A model generated the notes under the pieces. That model was not told where the DNA came from, made no database searches, and worked only from the letters and a program-made list of their open reading frames with translations. The translations under genes were made by a program, and so were the position numbers. Shown here one piece after another: positions 26,532 through 35,178 of a stretch of DNA of 64,000 bases (the stretch's first letter is position 1; every line of letters starts with the position of its first letter). The DNA is taken from positions 2,480,001 through 2,544,000 of the forward strand of contig NZ_CP140255.1 of the NCBI RefSeq assembly GCF_034479615.1. Direction: 5' to 3'. The stretch is from Vreelandella neptunia. GTDB lineage: Bacteria > Pseudomonadota > Gammaproteobacteria > Pseudomonadales > Halomonadaceae.

Positions 26532-27512
26532 TTCATTGAGAAAATCTGGGACATTCGATGGCTCAATGTCAAAAATGTATTTGATAATGCCTGCTTTTAG
26601 GTTCTCCTCAATCCCACTCCTGAAATCTAATATACTTGAGATTGCAGAATCATGTTGCAAATGGCGTCTCCAATGAACCTCGTCTTCTCGACCGTGAAAA
26701 GAAAGCAACCTAGTTAAAGCCATATGCGCAAACATTCCCGACTCTTCATCAATTGTATTATGCATCACCACGTGCGAATCAGAGTGGGATTCTGTTGTGG
26801 TAAGGTCCCAAGAATGGAATAGCTGCTGAGCAATCGGCGACAGATCTCTTAACTGCTCCCTCTCCCCGTTAGTGAAATACACGTCATCTATGACCATGTG
26901 CCAGTTTTCTTGAAGCCCTTTATCTGTTTCGATAGTTTCAATGAGCTTTTCTTTTTTGAAACTAATATGAACACCAGAATTAACTTTCGGAGTGTATGAG
27001 AAGTCGCCAAGAAATTTACTCATTAAACTATTTCGCATTGCGTCATTGAAGTTGAGATTAAAGTTTTTATTGGCTTTTGAAAAAACGTCTAAATCTACCA
27101 GACTCCAGACCCCATACTTTCGCCAAGCAATTAGAACGGGAAGCCCTAACAATTGACCATAAGCCCTTAATTTAGATACGTAGTCAGGCCTGAGAGACAT
27201 AACATTTTTCTCACAAGACTTAACTTCAATTAAAACAGAAGTATTACCTGCGCCACGCACGTTAAAGTTTGCTAGTAAATCCGGAACCTGAAAAGCATCC
27301 TTAGAAGTAGTTGGATACTGCTGCTGATCTAATTTATGGACTAAATCACATTGGCCGAGCCAGCCGCAGATAATCGAAAACTCGTCTTCTAATGGAAGAC
27401 CTATATTAAGTCTATGTACTCTTTCAGCGATGCTTTTAGCATCAACTGACCAGCCTAGCTGCTCAAGAGATTCATGAATAAGTCTCTCTAAATCTGACGG
27501 TTTATCTTTCAA
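26526..27512 (-). CDS. PD-(D/E)XK-like nuclease in an integron-type cassette
   Basis: 328 aa, starting at a TTG with GGGAG upstream. The motif is VPDLLANFNVRG followed by VLIEVKSCEKN (residues about 75 to 105). The PD...EVK arrangement is that of the restriction-endonuclease-like fold. The C-terminal 160 residues resemble no family I recognise. Phage defence, DNA repair or restriction roles are possible. It has no partner methylase. The gene has low GC, and its stop codon lies inside the flanking attC-like site, as in compact cassettes. Confidence 0.65.
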   Translation of the reverse strand: MKDKPSDLERLIHESLEQLGWSVDAKSIAERVHRLNIGLPLEDEFSIICGWLGQCDLVHKLDQQQYPTTSKDAFQVPDLLANFNVRGAGNTSVLIEVKSCEKNVMSLRPDYVSKLRAYGQLLGLPVLIAWRKYGVWSLVDLDVFSKANKNFNLNFNDAMRNSLMSKFLGDFSYTPKVNSGVHISFKKEKLIETIETDKGLQENWHMVIDDVYFTNGEREQLRDLSPIAQQLFHSWDLTTTESHSDSHVVMHNTIDEESGMFAHMALTRLLSFHGREDEVHWRRHLQHDSAISSILDFRSGIEENLKAGIIKYIFDIEPSNVPDFLNEI

Positions 27513-27534
27513 GCTGGCTCCCTATGCACAAGAA

Positions 27535-27609
27535 ATATAACGTTTTGCTCACCGGTAAATTAGGAGCGCAGCGAGTACTTTTCCGCGTGCAGAAACTTGT
27601 TATACGAAA
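27535..27609 (-). repeat. attC-like site downstream of the phospholipase-D-like gene
   Basis: The core of 63 bases runs from AAC at 27539 to GTT at 27599-27601. Arms AACGTTTTGCTCACCGG and CCGCGTGCAGAAACTTGTT form a bulged hairpin. The left box CGTATAAC on the minus strand is an exact 11-base complement (TTTCGTATAAC) of the sequence that starts the same cassette at 28509-28499 (GTTATACGAAA). This is the strongest cassette signature in the window. Confidence 0.8.
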
Positions 27610-27611
27610 CC

Positions 27612-28490
27612 TCAATACAAGACATCGAAGTCAGTTTCATACCTGTCGTCGATCTGATCTGTCACGAACTTATTCTTCCAAATAATTCTTGTGCAGATAT
27701 CATCTTCATGGCGCCATATCAATCCGCGCACGACAAAGCCAATGCCGTGAATAAGGGTGCCACGGATAGCGTAGCCGGTAAGCTGACTGTCTATATCCCG
27801 ATCAACCTGGTTGTTGTCAATCTCGTCATCGAGTTGATAACCTTCGAACAGCCCATGCAGCATCGTATCTTGGACAGCCGAATTAACGACTTCAAAGTCG
27901 TCACTACCACAGACGGTACAGAACTGCACCACATCTCCCCACAGTTCATATGTCATTGGTTGCGGCATGGATGAAAAGACCAAAATATTGACTAACTTAC
28001 CACTGCATTTGGGATGCCGGCACCGTTGTATGGCTTGTAACGAGCGGATTGCAGCCTGATCCAACGCTGATACTTTGTTGAATTCTGACAAGAATTGGGT
28101 AACTACTTGTGGTTCATCTTTAATTACCAGGAGATTCTCGAAGCTTCGAGAGGCGTTCTTTGACCAGTTGAACGATCCATTCAGCACTATCGATTGATCA
28201 ATGATGCAAAACTTGTGATGCATGAAGTTTGAGGTGCGTGGCATCGTACAAAGCCGGATATCAACACCGCAATGCCTTAGCGCGTTGGTCGTCGCACTCT
28301 GCGAGCGATTTTGATGGGTATCAGAGCAAAGAATCTTTACTTTGACCCCTTTTGAGACCAAGTTACGAAAAATCGACTCGTACTGGTCGAATGATATCCA
28401 GGCTACGGCTATCCGCACTTCCCGGCTGGCGCGATTCAGATGCAGTTGGATCTGAGATTGCAGATCATCCATGTATACCGTGACGCTCAC
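27612..28490 (-). CDS. Phospholipase-D-like nuclease with zinc-ribbon tail, in an integron-type cassette
   Basis: 292 aa. One HKD motif, FMHHKFCIIDQSIVLNGSFNWSKNA, lies near residues 88 to 112, so the protein would act as a dimer, as Nuc-type nucleases do. After it come CRHPKC and CTVCGSDDFEV (about residues 152 and 187), which could bind zinc. The C-terminal acidic segment (about 200 to 290) is unfamiliar. The GTG start at 28490 is at the usual distance from AAGGGG. The gene is flanked by cassette-type boundaries. Confidence 0.75.
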   Translation of the reverse strand: MSVTVYMDDLQSQIQLHLNRASREVRIAVAWISFDQYESIFRNLVSKGVKVKILCSDTHQNRSQSATTNALRHCGVDIRLCTMPRTSNFMHHKFCIIDQSIVLNGSFNWSKNASRSFENLLVIKDEPQVVTQFLSEFNKVSALDQAAIRSLQAIQRCRHPKCSGKLVNILVFSSMPQPMTYELWGDVVQFCTVCGSDDFEVVNSAVQDTMLHGLFEGYQLDDEIDNNQVDRDIDSQLTGYAIRGTLIHGIGFVVRGLIWRHEDDICTRIIWKNKFVTDQIDDRYETDFDVLY

Positions 28491-28498
28491 AGTGCCCC

Positions 28499-28560
28499 TT
28501 TCGTATAACAGTGATTATGTAACACTGATAAACGCGCGTGCGCGTTTGTGGACGCTTTCT
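28499..28560 (-). other. Cassette start boundary with possible attI-like remnant
   Basis: GTTATACGAAA (minus strand, 28509-28499) begins the phospholipase-D-like cassette. Outside it are a small hairpin of CAGTG (28509) and CACTG (28523), a perfect AAACGCGC-GT-GCGCGTTT hairpin (28530-28547) and a second GTTAC-like box. This outer side does not fold as an attC, so it could be an old attI or recombination scar. No integrase gene is near. Confidence 0.4.
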
Positions 28561-28890
28561 GGCGCACAAAAAAACCATATCTAATTGATTTATATAAAAT
28601 TAGCTTGGCTACTTGGCAATATATCCAAAATTCGCGTGCCCGCTCGTTGTGCTCTGTTCGATCATACTCTATTCATAAAATTGGCTTAGGTCACGAGACT
28701 TTGCAGAAAAATTGAGCTGGAGCAGGCTTTGGGCAGCTAGCGCTGCCTTCGCGGGTGCCTTTTGGCTCGTTCCTCGCCAAGCGTTACGCCGCGCTACAAG
28801 TGTGCAATCGTTTGATTTTAATAGGGTTGCAGTGTGTGGTGAGCTGAGCACACTCGCAATAGTGGCCTGGCACTCGATTGGGCTGGATTG
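28561..28890. other. Intergenic region, no gene seen
   Basis: About 330 bases lie between the cassette array and the REP pair. Open frames here resemble no family and have no convincing start. The start of the integron array was presumably here. Confidence 0.5.
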
Positions 28891-28985
28891 TTTATGTGGG
28901 GGCATCGCGCGCTGAAGCGCCCTCCCACAACACCGGATCAACACCACTAATGCTGTGGTTGGGTTTGTGGGAGGCGCCTTGGCTT
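28890..28985. repeat. REP-like inverted pair
   Basis: The minus-strand copy GTGGGAGGGCGCTTCAGCGC lies at about 28906-28928. A second copy on the plus strand, TGTGGGAGGCGCC, starts near 28966. They form a head-to-head pair around an AACACCAC-type spacer. Related copies occur at 33.5 kb. Such palindromes are common in pseudomonad and Halomonas intergenic DNA. Confidence 0.7.
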
Positions 28986-29425
28986 TACGCTTTCAGGACG
29001 TAGCGTAGGGTTTCGACAACTTGATCGGTAGTGGTACACCAAGCTTGCGCACCGGCGTCGACCTCTTTCAGCGGGTGGACGATGTCTCCGCTGTGCAGGG
29101 TGATGTAGGGCTTGGCCAGCGCAGCGCAGTAGCCTGCGTCGAAGGCGGCGTTCCACTGCTTGTATTGGTCGCCGAAGCGTACAACGACCAGATCCGCCTG
29201 CTCGATCATTGTGCGGGTGCGGATGGCGTTGACCTTGGATGACTGGTGGTCACGCCAGAAGCCATTTTCCGGCTTGCCCAGGTGGTCGCCGGCAGCGTCA
29301 GAGGCGGCGTGGTCGGTGACTGGTGCGGTAAACACGATATCCAGGCCCGCTGCCTCGGCGCCGCGCTGGATTTCTTCGCGCCAATCGGTGTGGATCTCGC
29401 CGGATAGGTAAACGTAAAAGCTCAT
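28985..29425 (-). CDS. YtoQ family protein
   Basis: 146 aa. Recognisable features are MSFYVYLSGEIHTDWREEI, FTAPVTDHAASDAAGD, RTRTMIEQADLVVVRFGDQYKQWNAAFDAGY and YITLHSGDI. These match YtoQ, which has a nucleoside 2-deoxyribosyltransferase-like fold and an unknown function. It lies between the cassette block and the cob genes, with REP-like DNA directly beyond its 3' end. Confidence 0.85.
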   Translation of the reverse strand: MSFYVYLSGEIHTDWREEIQRGAEAAGLDIVFTAPVTDHAASDAAGDHLGKPENGFWRDHQSSKVNAIRTRTMIEQADLVVVRFGDQYKQWNAAFDAGYCAALAKPYITLHSGDIVHPLKEVDAGAQAWCTTTDQVVETLRYVLKA

Positions 29426-29496
29426 GGCTATTCCTCAATATACTAGTTGGTCAGTAGCGCCATTTTATGGAAAATCATTCCATATTAATACCGGCA

Positions 29497-30261
29497 CTAT
29501 AGCAGGGGCTGTTTGGCCAGCAGATAAATATCCATTATCCAGCCGTGGGTGTCGCGTAGCGCTGCCCGACGCTGGATAATCTGATCGCCGACGTCGCTTA
29601 GCCAGCCTTTGATCAGGCACTGTTTATCCATGCCCAGGTAGGCGCCCCACCAGATGTAGATGTCATCTTGCGGCAGCGCGGTAAAGGCCCCGCCGCTATC
29701 CAGCATTACGGCTACCGTGGCGGCATCGTTTGGCCAGCCGCGCTCGCGGAGGCGACGGCCGGTGGTGATTTGCACCGGCTCGGCGAGGGCGTTGAGGGGG
29801 ATTTTATGTTCAGCAGTGAGCACTTGCAGGCTGGTGATGCCGGGCACCACCTCTACTTCAACCTGCTTACCCGCCGCGCTTAGGCGCTGGGTAATGCGCA
29901 GGCTGCTGTCGTAAAGCGAGGGGTCGCCCCACACCAGCATCCCTACCCGCCCGCCGTTGGGAAGATGTTCATCGATTTGCTGCGCCCAGACGTTGGCGAT
30001 GGCAGCGTGCCAGTCGTCTACCGCGCCCAGGTAGTCATGACGGCCATCACGGCTGGGGAGGTCGAACTCGACGATCTTGGTGGTCACCGGCGCTTCCAGC
30101 AGCCGTTCGCATAGCAAGCGGCGTAGATCGATAAGATCCGACTTGGCCTCGCCTTTGCGGGGCAGCAGGATCAGGTCGGCGTTATTGAGGGCGCGCAGGG
30201 CGGCCAGGGTGACGTGGTCAAGATTGCCGGTGCCGATGCCTATGAGCGACAGCGTGATCAT
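29497..30261 (-). CDS. cobF: Precorrin-6A synthase (deacetylating)
   Basis: 254 aa. Starts [19 protein letters not shown], the tetrapyrrole methylase opening, and has [19 protein letters not shown] in the SAM-binding region. CobF methylates C1 of precorrin-5 and removes the acetyl group, a step unique to the aerobic pathway. The gene is last in the minus-strand cob series. Its start overlaps the end of cobM by 4 bases. Confidence 0.93.
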   Translation of the reverse strand: MITLSLIGIGTGNLDHVTLAALRALNNADLILLPRKGEAKSDLIDLRRLLCERLLEAPVTTKIVEFDLPSRDGRHDYLGAVDDWHAAIANVWAQQIDEHLPNGGRVGMLVWGDPSLYDSSLRITQRLSAAGKQVEVEVVPGITSLQVLTAEHKIPLNALAEPVQITTGRRLRERGWPNDAATVAVMLDSGGAFTALPQDDIYIWWGAYLGMDKQCLIKGWLSDVGDQIIQRRAALRDTHGWIMDIYLLAKQPLL

Positions 30262-31061
30262 GATTCGCTCTCTTGGTCTTGGCTTGCCGTGGCAAAAGGC
30301 GAATCCGCCGACTGGGGGCGAAAGCGGCGGTCGTAGCCTACGGCATAGAGGCTGCTCTCCTGGAAGTCGTCGCTCTCCAGCACCGGCCCCACCAGAATTA
30401 GCGCCGTGCGCTGCATGGTGTTATCGATCAACGCTTCTATGCTGGCTAGCCGCCCGCGTACCACCCGCTCATCGGGCCAACTTGCCCGCCACACGATCGC
30501 CACCGGGCACTGCTCACCGTAATAAGGCGTCAGGCTCTCGACCACCTGGGCAAGGTTATGGATAGAGAGATGGATGGCCAGCGTGGCGCCGGTGCGGGCG
30601 AAATTGGCTAGCGTCTCGTCGCTGGGCATGGCGCTGGCCCGACCGGGCGTGCGGGTGAGCACTACTGACTGGGCGACACCGGGCAGCGTTAGCTCCTGAC
30701 CCAAGGTTGCCGAGGCTGCCGCAAAGGCTGGCACGCCGGGGGTAATGCTGTAGGGGATATCCAGCTCGCGCAGGCGGCGCAACTGCTCGCCCATGGCCGA
30801 CCACACGGATAGATCCCCCGAATGCAGCCGGGCGACATCCTGGCCTTCGGCGTGGGCGCGGCGGATCTCCTGCATGATGTCATCCAGCGATAGCGGTGCG
30901 GTGTTGATCACCCGCGCTCCTGCCGGGCAGTGCTCGAGGATTTGCTCTGGCACTAATGAACCCGCGTACAGGCACACCGGGCAGGCGGCGATTAAGTCGC
31001 GCCCGCGCAGGGTAAGCAGATCCGGTGCACCGGGGCCGGCGCCAATGAAGTATACGGTCAT
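30258..31061 (-). CDS. cobM: Precorrin-4 C11-methyltransferase
   Basis: 267 aa. [19 protein letters not shown] at the N-terminus is the SAM-binding signature, and [18 protein letters not shown] and [16 protein letters not shown] are characteristic of CobM/CbiF. It methylates C11 of precorrin-4. It overlaps cobF by 4 bases and abuts cobE, so the three are translationally coupled. Confidence 0.94.
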   Translation of the reverse strand: MTVYFIGAGPGAPDLLTLRGRDLIAACPVCLYAGSLVPEQILEHCPAGARVINTAPLSLDDIMQEIRRAHAEGQDVARLHSGDLSVWSAMGEQLRRLRELDIPYSITPGVPAFAAASATLGQELTLPGVAQSVVLTRTPGRASAMPSDETLANFARTGATLAIHLSIHNLAQVVESLTPYYGEQCPVAIVWRASWPDERVVRGRLASIEALIDNTMQRTALILVGPVLESDDFQESSLYAVGYDRRFRPQSADSPFATASQDQESES

Positions 31062-31453
31062 TATCTATTTCCTTCTGCCAGCGCGGCGGTTGCCTGTCGA
31101 TCCGCTGAGATGATTCTTGGCCCCAATAACCTAGCATTGTGCCCTGCCGCTAATAGCGCCACGGCCTCGGCAACGCTGCCCGTACCCCGCGCCTGCAAGC
31201 TTTGCGCGGAATGGGTAAGCGTTGTCACCGTCGGTAGCTCAGCGTCCGCTACGGAGATAACCTCGATGCCTCGCAGCCGCCCAAACTCTTCGACTAACGG
31301 CAGCATTGAATGAGCCACCGCTAGCTTATCGATAGCCTCGTATTGCTCGGCAAGCTGATCCAGCGCCTGGGCGAGGGATTCAAGAGTGGCCTCGCGACGA
31401 AAGCCAAATCCCGCTATTCTCAACGCCAATTGCTTCACCGAACGCCCCGCCAC
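31061..31453 (-). CDS. cobE: CobE/CbiG C-terminal domain protein
   Basis: 130 aa. It corresponds to the C-terminal domain of CbiG, called CobE in the aerobic pathway. [19 protein letters not shown] and [16 protein letters not shown] are the visible signature. Its exact role is not settled. The 5' end overlaps the end of cobL by 19 bases, so it is coupled with it. Confidence 0.85.
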   Translation of the reverse strand: MAGRSVKQLALRIAGFGFRREATLESLAQALDQLAEQYEAIDKLAVAHSMLPLVEEFGRLRGIEVISVADAELPTVTTLTHSAQSLQARGTGSVAEAVALLAAGHNARLLGPRIISADRQATAALAEGNR

Positions 31454-32658
31454 TGAACAATCGGGTAGCTGGCCTTCCAGCCTCGCCGGGTGCCGATGGG
31501 GGCGGAATTGGAAAGCTCCAGCCGTAGCAGTTCACCGCCTACCTTGTGCTGCCAGTGCGCCAGCAGCGCTTCGGATTCCAGCGTGACGGCATTGGCGACG
31601 ATGCGCACGCCTTCGGGCAGGCGCTGCCATAAGTCATCTAACAGCGCTTGGGATAACCCGCCGCCAATAAATACCGCATCCGGCAGCGGTGTATCGTTCA
31701 GCACATCCGGCGCGCTGCCCTCTTTTACTTCCAGCCAATCAACGCCCAGGTTCTCTGCATTGCTGCGCGCTCGGGCTGCCCGTTCCGCGTTTTGCTCAAA
31801 GCCTACCGCCTGATTATCCGGGTGAGCGAGCAGCCACTCAATAGCGATAGAGCCTGAACCGGTGCCGATATCCCATAGCCGCTCGCCGGGCATGGGGGCC
31901 AGCGCCGCCAGGGTTATGGCGCGAATGGTCTGTTTGGTGATCTGGCCGTCGTGGTCAAAAAAATGATCCGGCAGGCCGGGCGTCAGCGGTAAGGCCGGGC
32001 CGTTACCGGCGACTTCCAGCGCTACCGCTACCGGGTGGGCGATGGCCTGGGGCAAGCTGGCGTCGACACGACAATGGCGAATGCGCTCGTTATCGCCGCC
32101 CAGGGCTTCCAGTAGCGTTAGCTGGGAATCGCCAAAGCCGAAGCTGTTCATCAACGCCGCTAACTCGGCCACCGCCTCGCCGTCTCTTACCAGCACCAGC
32201 AAACGCCTACCGGCATGCAGGTAAGGTCGAATGCGCGTCAGCGGCTTGGCGTGCAGGCCCAGGCAGGTGCAGCGCTCCAGCGGCCAGCCCAGGCGGGAAG
32301 CCGCAAGGCTGAAGGTAGAAGGCGCTGACAGCGCCTGCCACTCGTCAGCGCTGAGATGCTGCGCCAGGGTGCTGCCCGCCCCAAACCAGAACGGGTCGTT
32401 TGAGACCAACATGACCACCCGGCGGCCGCGCTGATTGAGCAGTTCGGGAATGCCATCGGCAAAGGGAACTGGCCACTCAATCACCTCGGCGTTTAGGGGC
32501 GGCAAAAGGCGTAGGTGGCGGCGTGCGCCGAACACCACCTCGGCACTTTCCAGTGCGGCGCGGCTTGCCGCCGTTAGCGCCTGTGTGCCACCCTCCCCCC
32601 AGCCTAAAAGGGTCAGCCAGGGAGCCTGACCCACTGGAGCGTGAGAAATTTCAACCAT
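31435..32658 (-). CDS. cobL: Precorrin-6Y C5,15-methyltransferase (decarboxylating)
   Basis: 407 aa fusion of a CbiE-type tetrapyrrole methylase (residues about 8 to 210, LTLLGWGEGGTQAL, then VFGARRHLRLLP) and a CbiT-type methylase (about 215 to 400, PGERLWDIGTGSGSIAIEWLLA). It methylates C5 and C15 and decarboxylates C12. I use the ATG at 32658 rather than an upstream start at 32739. This makes its start codon overlap that of divergent cobK by two bases, in the palindrome CATG. Confidence 0.93.
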   Translation of the reverse strand: MVEISHAPVGQAPWLTLLGWGEGGTQALTAASRAALESAEVVFGARRHLRLLPPLNAEVIEWPVPFADGIPELLNQRGRRVVMLVSNDPFWFGAGSTLAQHLSADEWQALSAPSTFSLAASRLGWPLERCTCLGLHAKPLTRIRPYLHAGRRLLVLVRDGEAVAELAALMNSFGFGDSQLTLLEALGGDNERIRHCRVDASLPQAIAHPVAVALEVAGNGPALPLTPGLPDHFFDHDGQITKQTIRAITLAALAPMPGERLWDIGTGSGSIAIEWLLAHPDNQAVGFEQNAERAARARSNAENLGVDWLEVKEGSAPDVLNDTPLPDAVFIGGGLSQALLDDLWQRLPEGVRIVANAVTLESEALLAHWQHKVGGELLRLELSNSAPIGTRRGWKASYPIVQWRGVR

Positions 32659-33394
32659 GATCAAGATCCTAATTCTCGGGGGAACCACGGAGGCCAGCGC
32701 CCTGGCCAGTGCGGTTGCCAAGCGCGGGCTTCCCGCCATTTTCAGCTATGCGGGCCGTGTTGCCACGCCTAAACCCCAGCCGCTGCCGACCCGTATTGGC
32801 GGCTTTGGCGGCGTGAGTGGCCTTACCGCGTTTGTGGCCCAGGAGCGCATCACCCATATCGTCGATGCCACCCATCCCTTTGCCGCGCAGATGAGCGCGA
32901 ACGTGTTAGCCGCCGCGGCCCAGTGCGGCGTAAAAGCCATTGCCCTTACCCGGCCTGCCTGGCGACCCGTTGACGGTGACCAGTGGCAAAGCGTGGCAAG
33001 TATCGATGAAGCCGTCAGTGCCCTGGCGGGCCCGCCCCAGCGGGTGCTGCTTGCTATTGGCCGCATGCACCTTGCGGCCTTTGCCGGCCAGCCCCAGCAC
33101 CATTACGTGCTGCGTTTGGTTGACCGGCCTACAAGCCCGTTGCCACTGGCGGATGTCAGCACCGTGATTGATCGAGGCCCGTTTACCTTGGAGGGCGACT
33201 TAGCCCTGCTGGAAAACCAGCGAATCCAGCGCATTGTGTGTAAAAACTCTGGCGGCGATGGAGCCGCCTCAAAACTAACCGCTGCCCGTAGGCTCGGCCT
33301 GCCCGTGGTGATGATCGAACGGCCAGCACTGCCACCCCGCCACGAAGTTCATTGCATCGATGACGTGTTTAGCTGGCTTGGCGACCACTATTAA
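32657..33394 (+). CDS. cobK: Precorrin-6A reductase
   Basis: 245 aa. IKILILGGTTEASALASAV at the N-terminus, SYAGRVATPK and the C-terminal IVCKNSGGDGAASKLTAARRLGLPVVMIERP are typical of CobK/CbiJ. It reduces precorrin-6A with NADPH. It is the only cob gene on the plus strand in this series. Its ATG overlaps that of cobL, so the promoter and ribosome site must lie in the cobL coding sequence. Confidence 0.93.
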   Translation: MIKILILGGTTEASALASAVAKRGLPAIFSYAGRVATPKPQPLPTRIGGFGGVSGLTAFVAQERITHIVDATHPFAAQMSANVLAAAAQCGVKAIALTRPAWRPVDGDQWQSVASIDEAVSALAGPPQRVLLAIGRMHLAAFAGQPQHHYVLRLVDRPTSPLPLADVSTVIDRGPFTLEGDLALLENQRIQRIVCKNSGGDGAASKLTAARRLGLPVVMIERPALPPRHEVHCIDDVFSWLGDHY

Positions 33395-33706
33395 TCATCG
33401 GCTCTTCGTCATTTTATATGGGATTATTTCTGCCAGTCTGATAATTGACCAGTGCGAGGTAACTTTAGCTCGCGCCTGTTTAGGCTGCCAAGCTGATAAC
33501 TGCACCCGTGGGAGGGCGCTTCAGCGCGCGAAGGGGGCCGACGGCACCCTGGTATTATCGGATTGGAAGCATAAGCAATCGCGAGCTAAAGCTCCCTCCC
33601 ACAACAAATAGTTGGCTTAGTGGTTACAATCAGAATTATGAGACTCAAAATGGTCGATTAATATTAAATCCACATTAGATGACGAATAACCTAATCATCA
33701 CGACGC
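33395..33706. repeat. Intergenic region with REP-like inverted pair
   Basis: 312 bases without a gene. GTGGGAGGGCGCTTCAGCGC at 33510-33529 is on the plus strand, and TCGCGAGCTAAAGCTCCCTC with CCAC (near 33578-33603) is the opposite orientation. The two are arranged as an outward-facing pair about 70 bases apart. Both share the head GTGGGAGGG with the copies at 28.9 kb. They lie 3' of both cobK and cobJ. Confidence 0.7.
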
Positions 33707-34456
33707 TTAATCAGCCGAGCGCGGTGTATAAACCAGCGGAGATCCACTGCGCTCGATCAATCGCGTCTGCTGGGAACCGACGATAACCAAAGTGCGCATA
33801 TCGGCCATGTCCGGCGTTGCCTCGCCTAGGGTGGTGACGCGAACTGACTCTTCCGGCGTGGACACCGCCCGGGCGAAGATAATCAATCGATCCGGCCCGC
33901 AGGCTTCCTGCAGTACGTCCAACGTGCGCTCGAAACCCGCCGGGCGCGCCTTGGAGCGCGGATTATAGAACGCCATGGCGAAGTCGGCCTCGGCGGCCAG
34001 GCGCAGGCGCTTTTCAATCAGCGCCCAGGGCTTGAGATTGTCGGATAGATTAATGCAGCAGAAGTCGTGCCCCAGCGGCGCGCCGACGCTTGCGCTGGCG
34101 GCCAGCATGGCGGAAATACCCGGCAGCACCTGAATATCCAGCGCGCGCCACTGGGCATCGCCTGCCTCCAAGGCTTCGAACACCGCGGCGGCCATGGCAA
34201 AGACGCCGGGGTCGCCGGAAGACACCACCACGACCCGATGGCCCTCAAGCGCCAGCTGTAGCGCCTGCTCTGCCCTGCGAATCTCTTCGCGGTTATCCGA
34301 GCCGTGGCGGACTAATCCAGCACGAGGCGCGACCCGGTTGACGTAGGGCACATAGCCCACCACGTCGGTGGCATCCAATAGCGCAGCGGTTACCTCGGGG
34401 GTGACCATGGCCTCTGAACCCGGCCCCAGGCCGACGATTTTCAGCCAGCCGCTCAT
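33707..34456 (-). CDS. cobJ: Precorrin-3B C17-methyltransferase
   Basis: 249 aa from ATG 34456 (MSGWLKIVGLGPGSEAMVTP). SAM-binding features are VVSSGDPGVFAMAAAVFEAL and VLPGISAMLAASASVGAPLGHDFC. It methylates C17 and contracts the ring. The start overlaps the cobI stop by 4 bases, which supports this start. The frame is open upstream but that portion overlaps cobI. Confidence 0.93.
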   Translation of the reverse strand: MSGWLKIVGLGPGSEAMVTPEVTAALLDATDVVGYVPYVNRVAPRAGLVRHGSDNREEIRRAEQALQLALEGHRVVVVSSGDPGVFAMAAAVFEALEAGDAQWRALDIQVLPGISAMLAASASVGAPLGHDFCCINLSDNLKPWALIEKRLRLAAEADFAMAFYNPRSKARPAGFERTLDVLQEACGPDRLIIFARAVSTPEESVRVTTLGEATPDMADMRTLVIVGSQQTRLIERSGSPLVYTPRSAD

Positions 34457-35178
34457 GGCCGCCTCCCATGGCCATGGATCAGCACAATCGAGAAGTACGG
34501 CACGCTCTCGCCCACGTCCGCCAGTGGCAATACGCGTTGTTGCGACATGGCGGCGTACTCGATCAGCCACGCTTCGCCTTCTCGGCCGGCGTGAACCAGG
34601 GCCCGACGAAGCTTGGCCAGGTTGCGGCCAATCTTCATCACCACCAGCGCATCGGTCTGGGCGATGCGCTCGGCCAACGCCTCTTCGGGGAGCGTGGCCA
34701 TCAGCACGGTCAGGATGTCATCGCCCCAGGTAATCGGCTGGTCGGTGGCCGTCCACGCCGCCGACATGCCGGTAATCCCCGGCACTACCGAGACGGGCAC
34801 GCGGTTCAACAGTCGAGTGTAGAGGTGCATAAAGGAGCCGTAGAAGAACGGGTCGCCTTCACACAGCACCACCACATCGCACCCGGCTTCCGCCATCTCG
34901 ATGAGCTGGGCCACGCTGCGTTCGTAGAAAGCCGCCAGTAGCTCATTGTAGCGCGGGTCGTCGAAGGGAATTTCCGTGGTGACCGGGTATTCCATGGGCA
35001 GCTCGATTGCGCCGGGCGGGATCATGCCCTCCACGATGGTGCGCGCATGGCCGCAGCGACCCTTTTTACGGAAATACGCCACGTGGGTCGCCCTGCGTAT
35101 CAGACGGTCGGCGCGCACGCTCATCAAGTCTTGGCTGCCTGGGCCTAGCCCAACACCGTATACCGTTCCCTGAGTCAT
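34453..35178 (-). CDS. cobI: Precorrin-2 C20-methyltransferase
   Basis: 241 aa. GTVYGVGLGPGSQDLMSVRADRLI at the start, VVLCEGDPFFYGSFMHLYTRL and VVPGITGMSAAWTATDQPITWG are CobI/CbiL features. It methylates C20 of precorrin-2 to give precorrin-3A. Its start overlaps the cobH stop by 4 bases. It is part of the tightly packed cobH-cobI-cobJ run. Confidence 0.94.
   Translation of the reverse strand: MTQGTVYGVGLGPGSQDLMSVRADRLIRRATHVAYFRKKGRCGHARTIVEGMIPPGAIELPMEYPVTTEIPFDDPRYNELLAAFYERSVAQLIEMAEAGCDVVVLCEGDPFFYGSFMHLYTRLLNRVPVSVVPGITGMSAAWTATDQPITWGDDILTVLMATLPEEALAERIAQTDALVVMKIGRNLAKLRRALVHAGREGEAWLIEYAAMSQQRVLPLADVGESVPYFSIVLIHGHGRRP

Noticed and set aside
28669..28947. Minus-strand 92-aa open frame in the gap after the cassette array
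   Set aside because: It runs through REP-like sequence, has no ribosome site and no family pattern.
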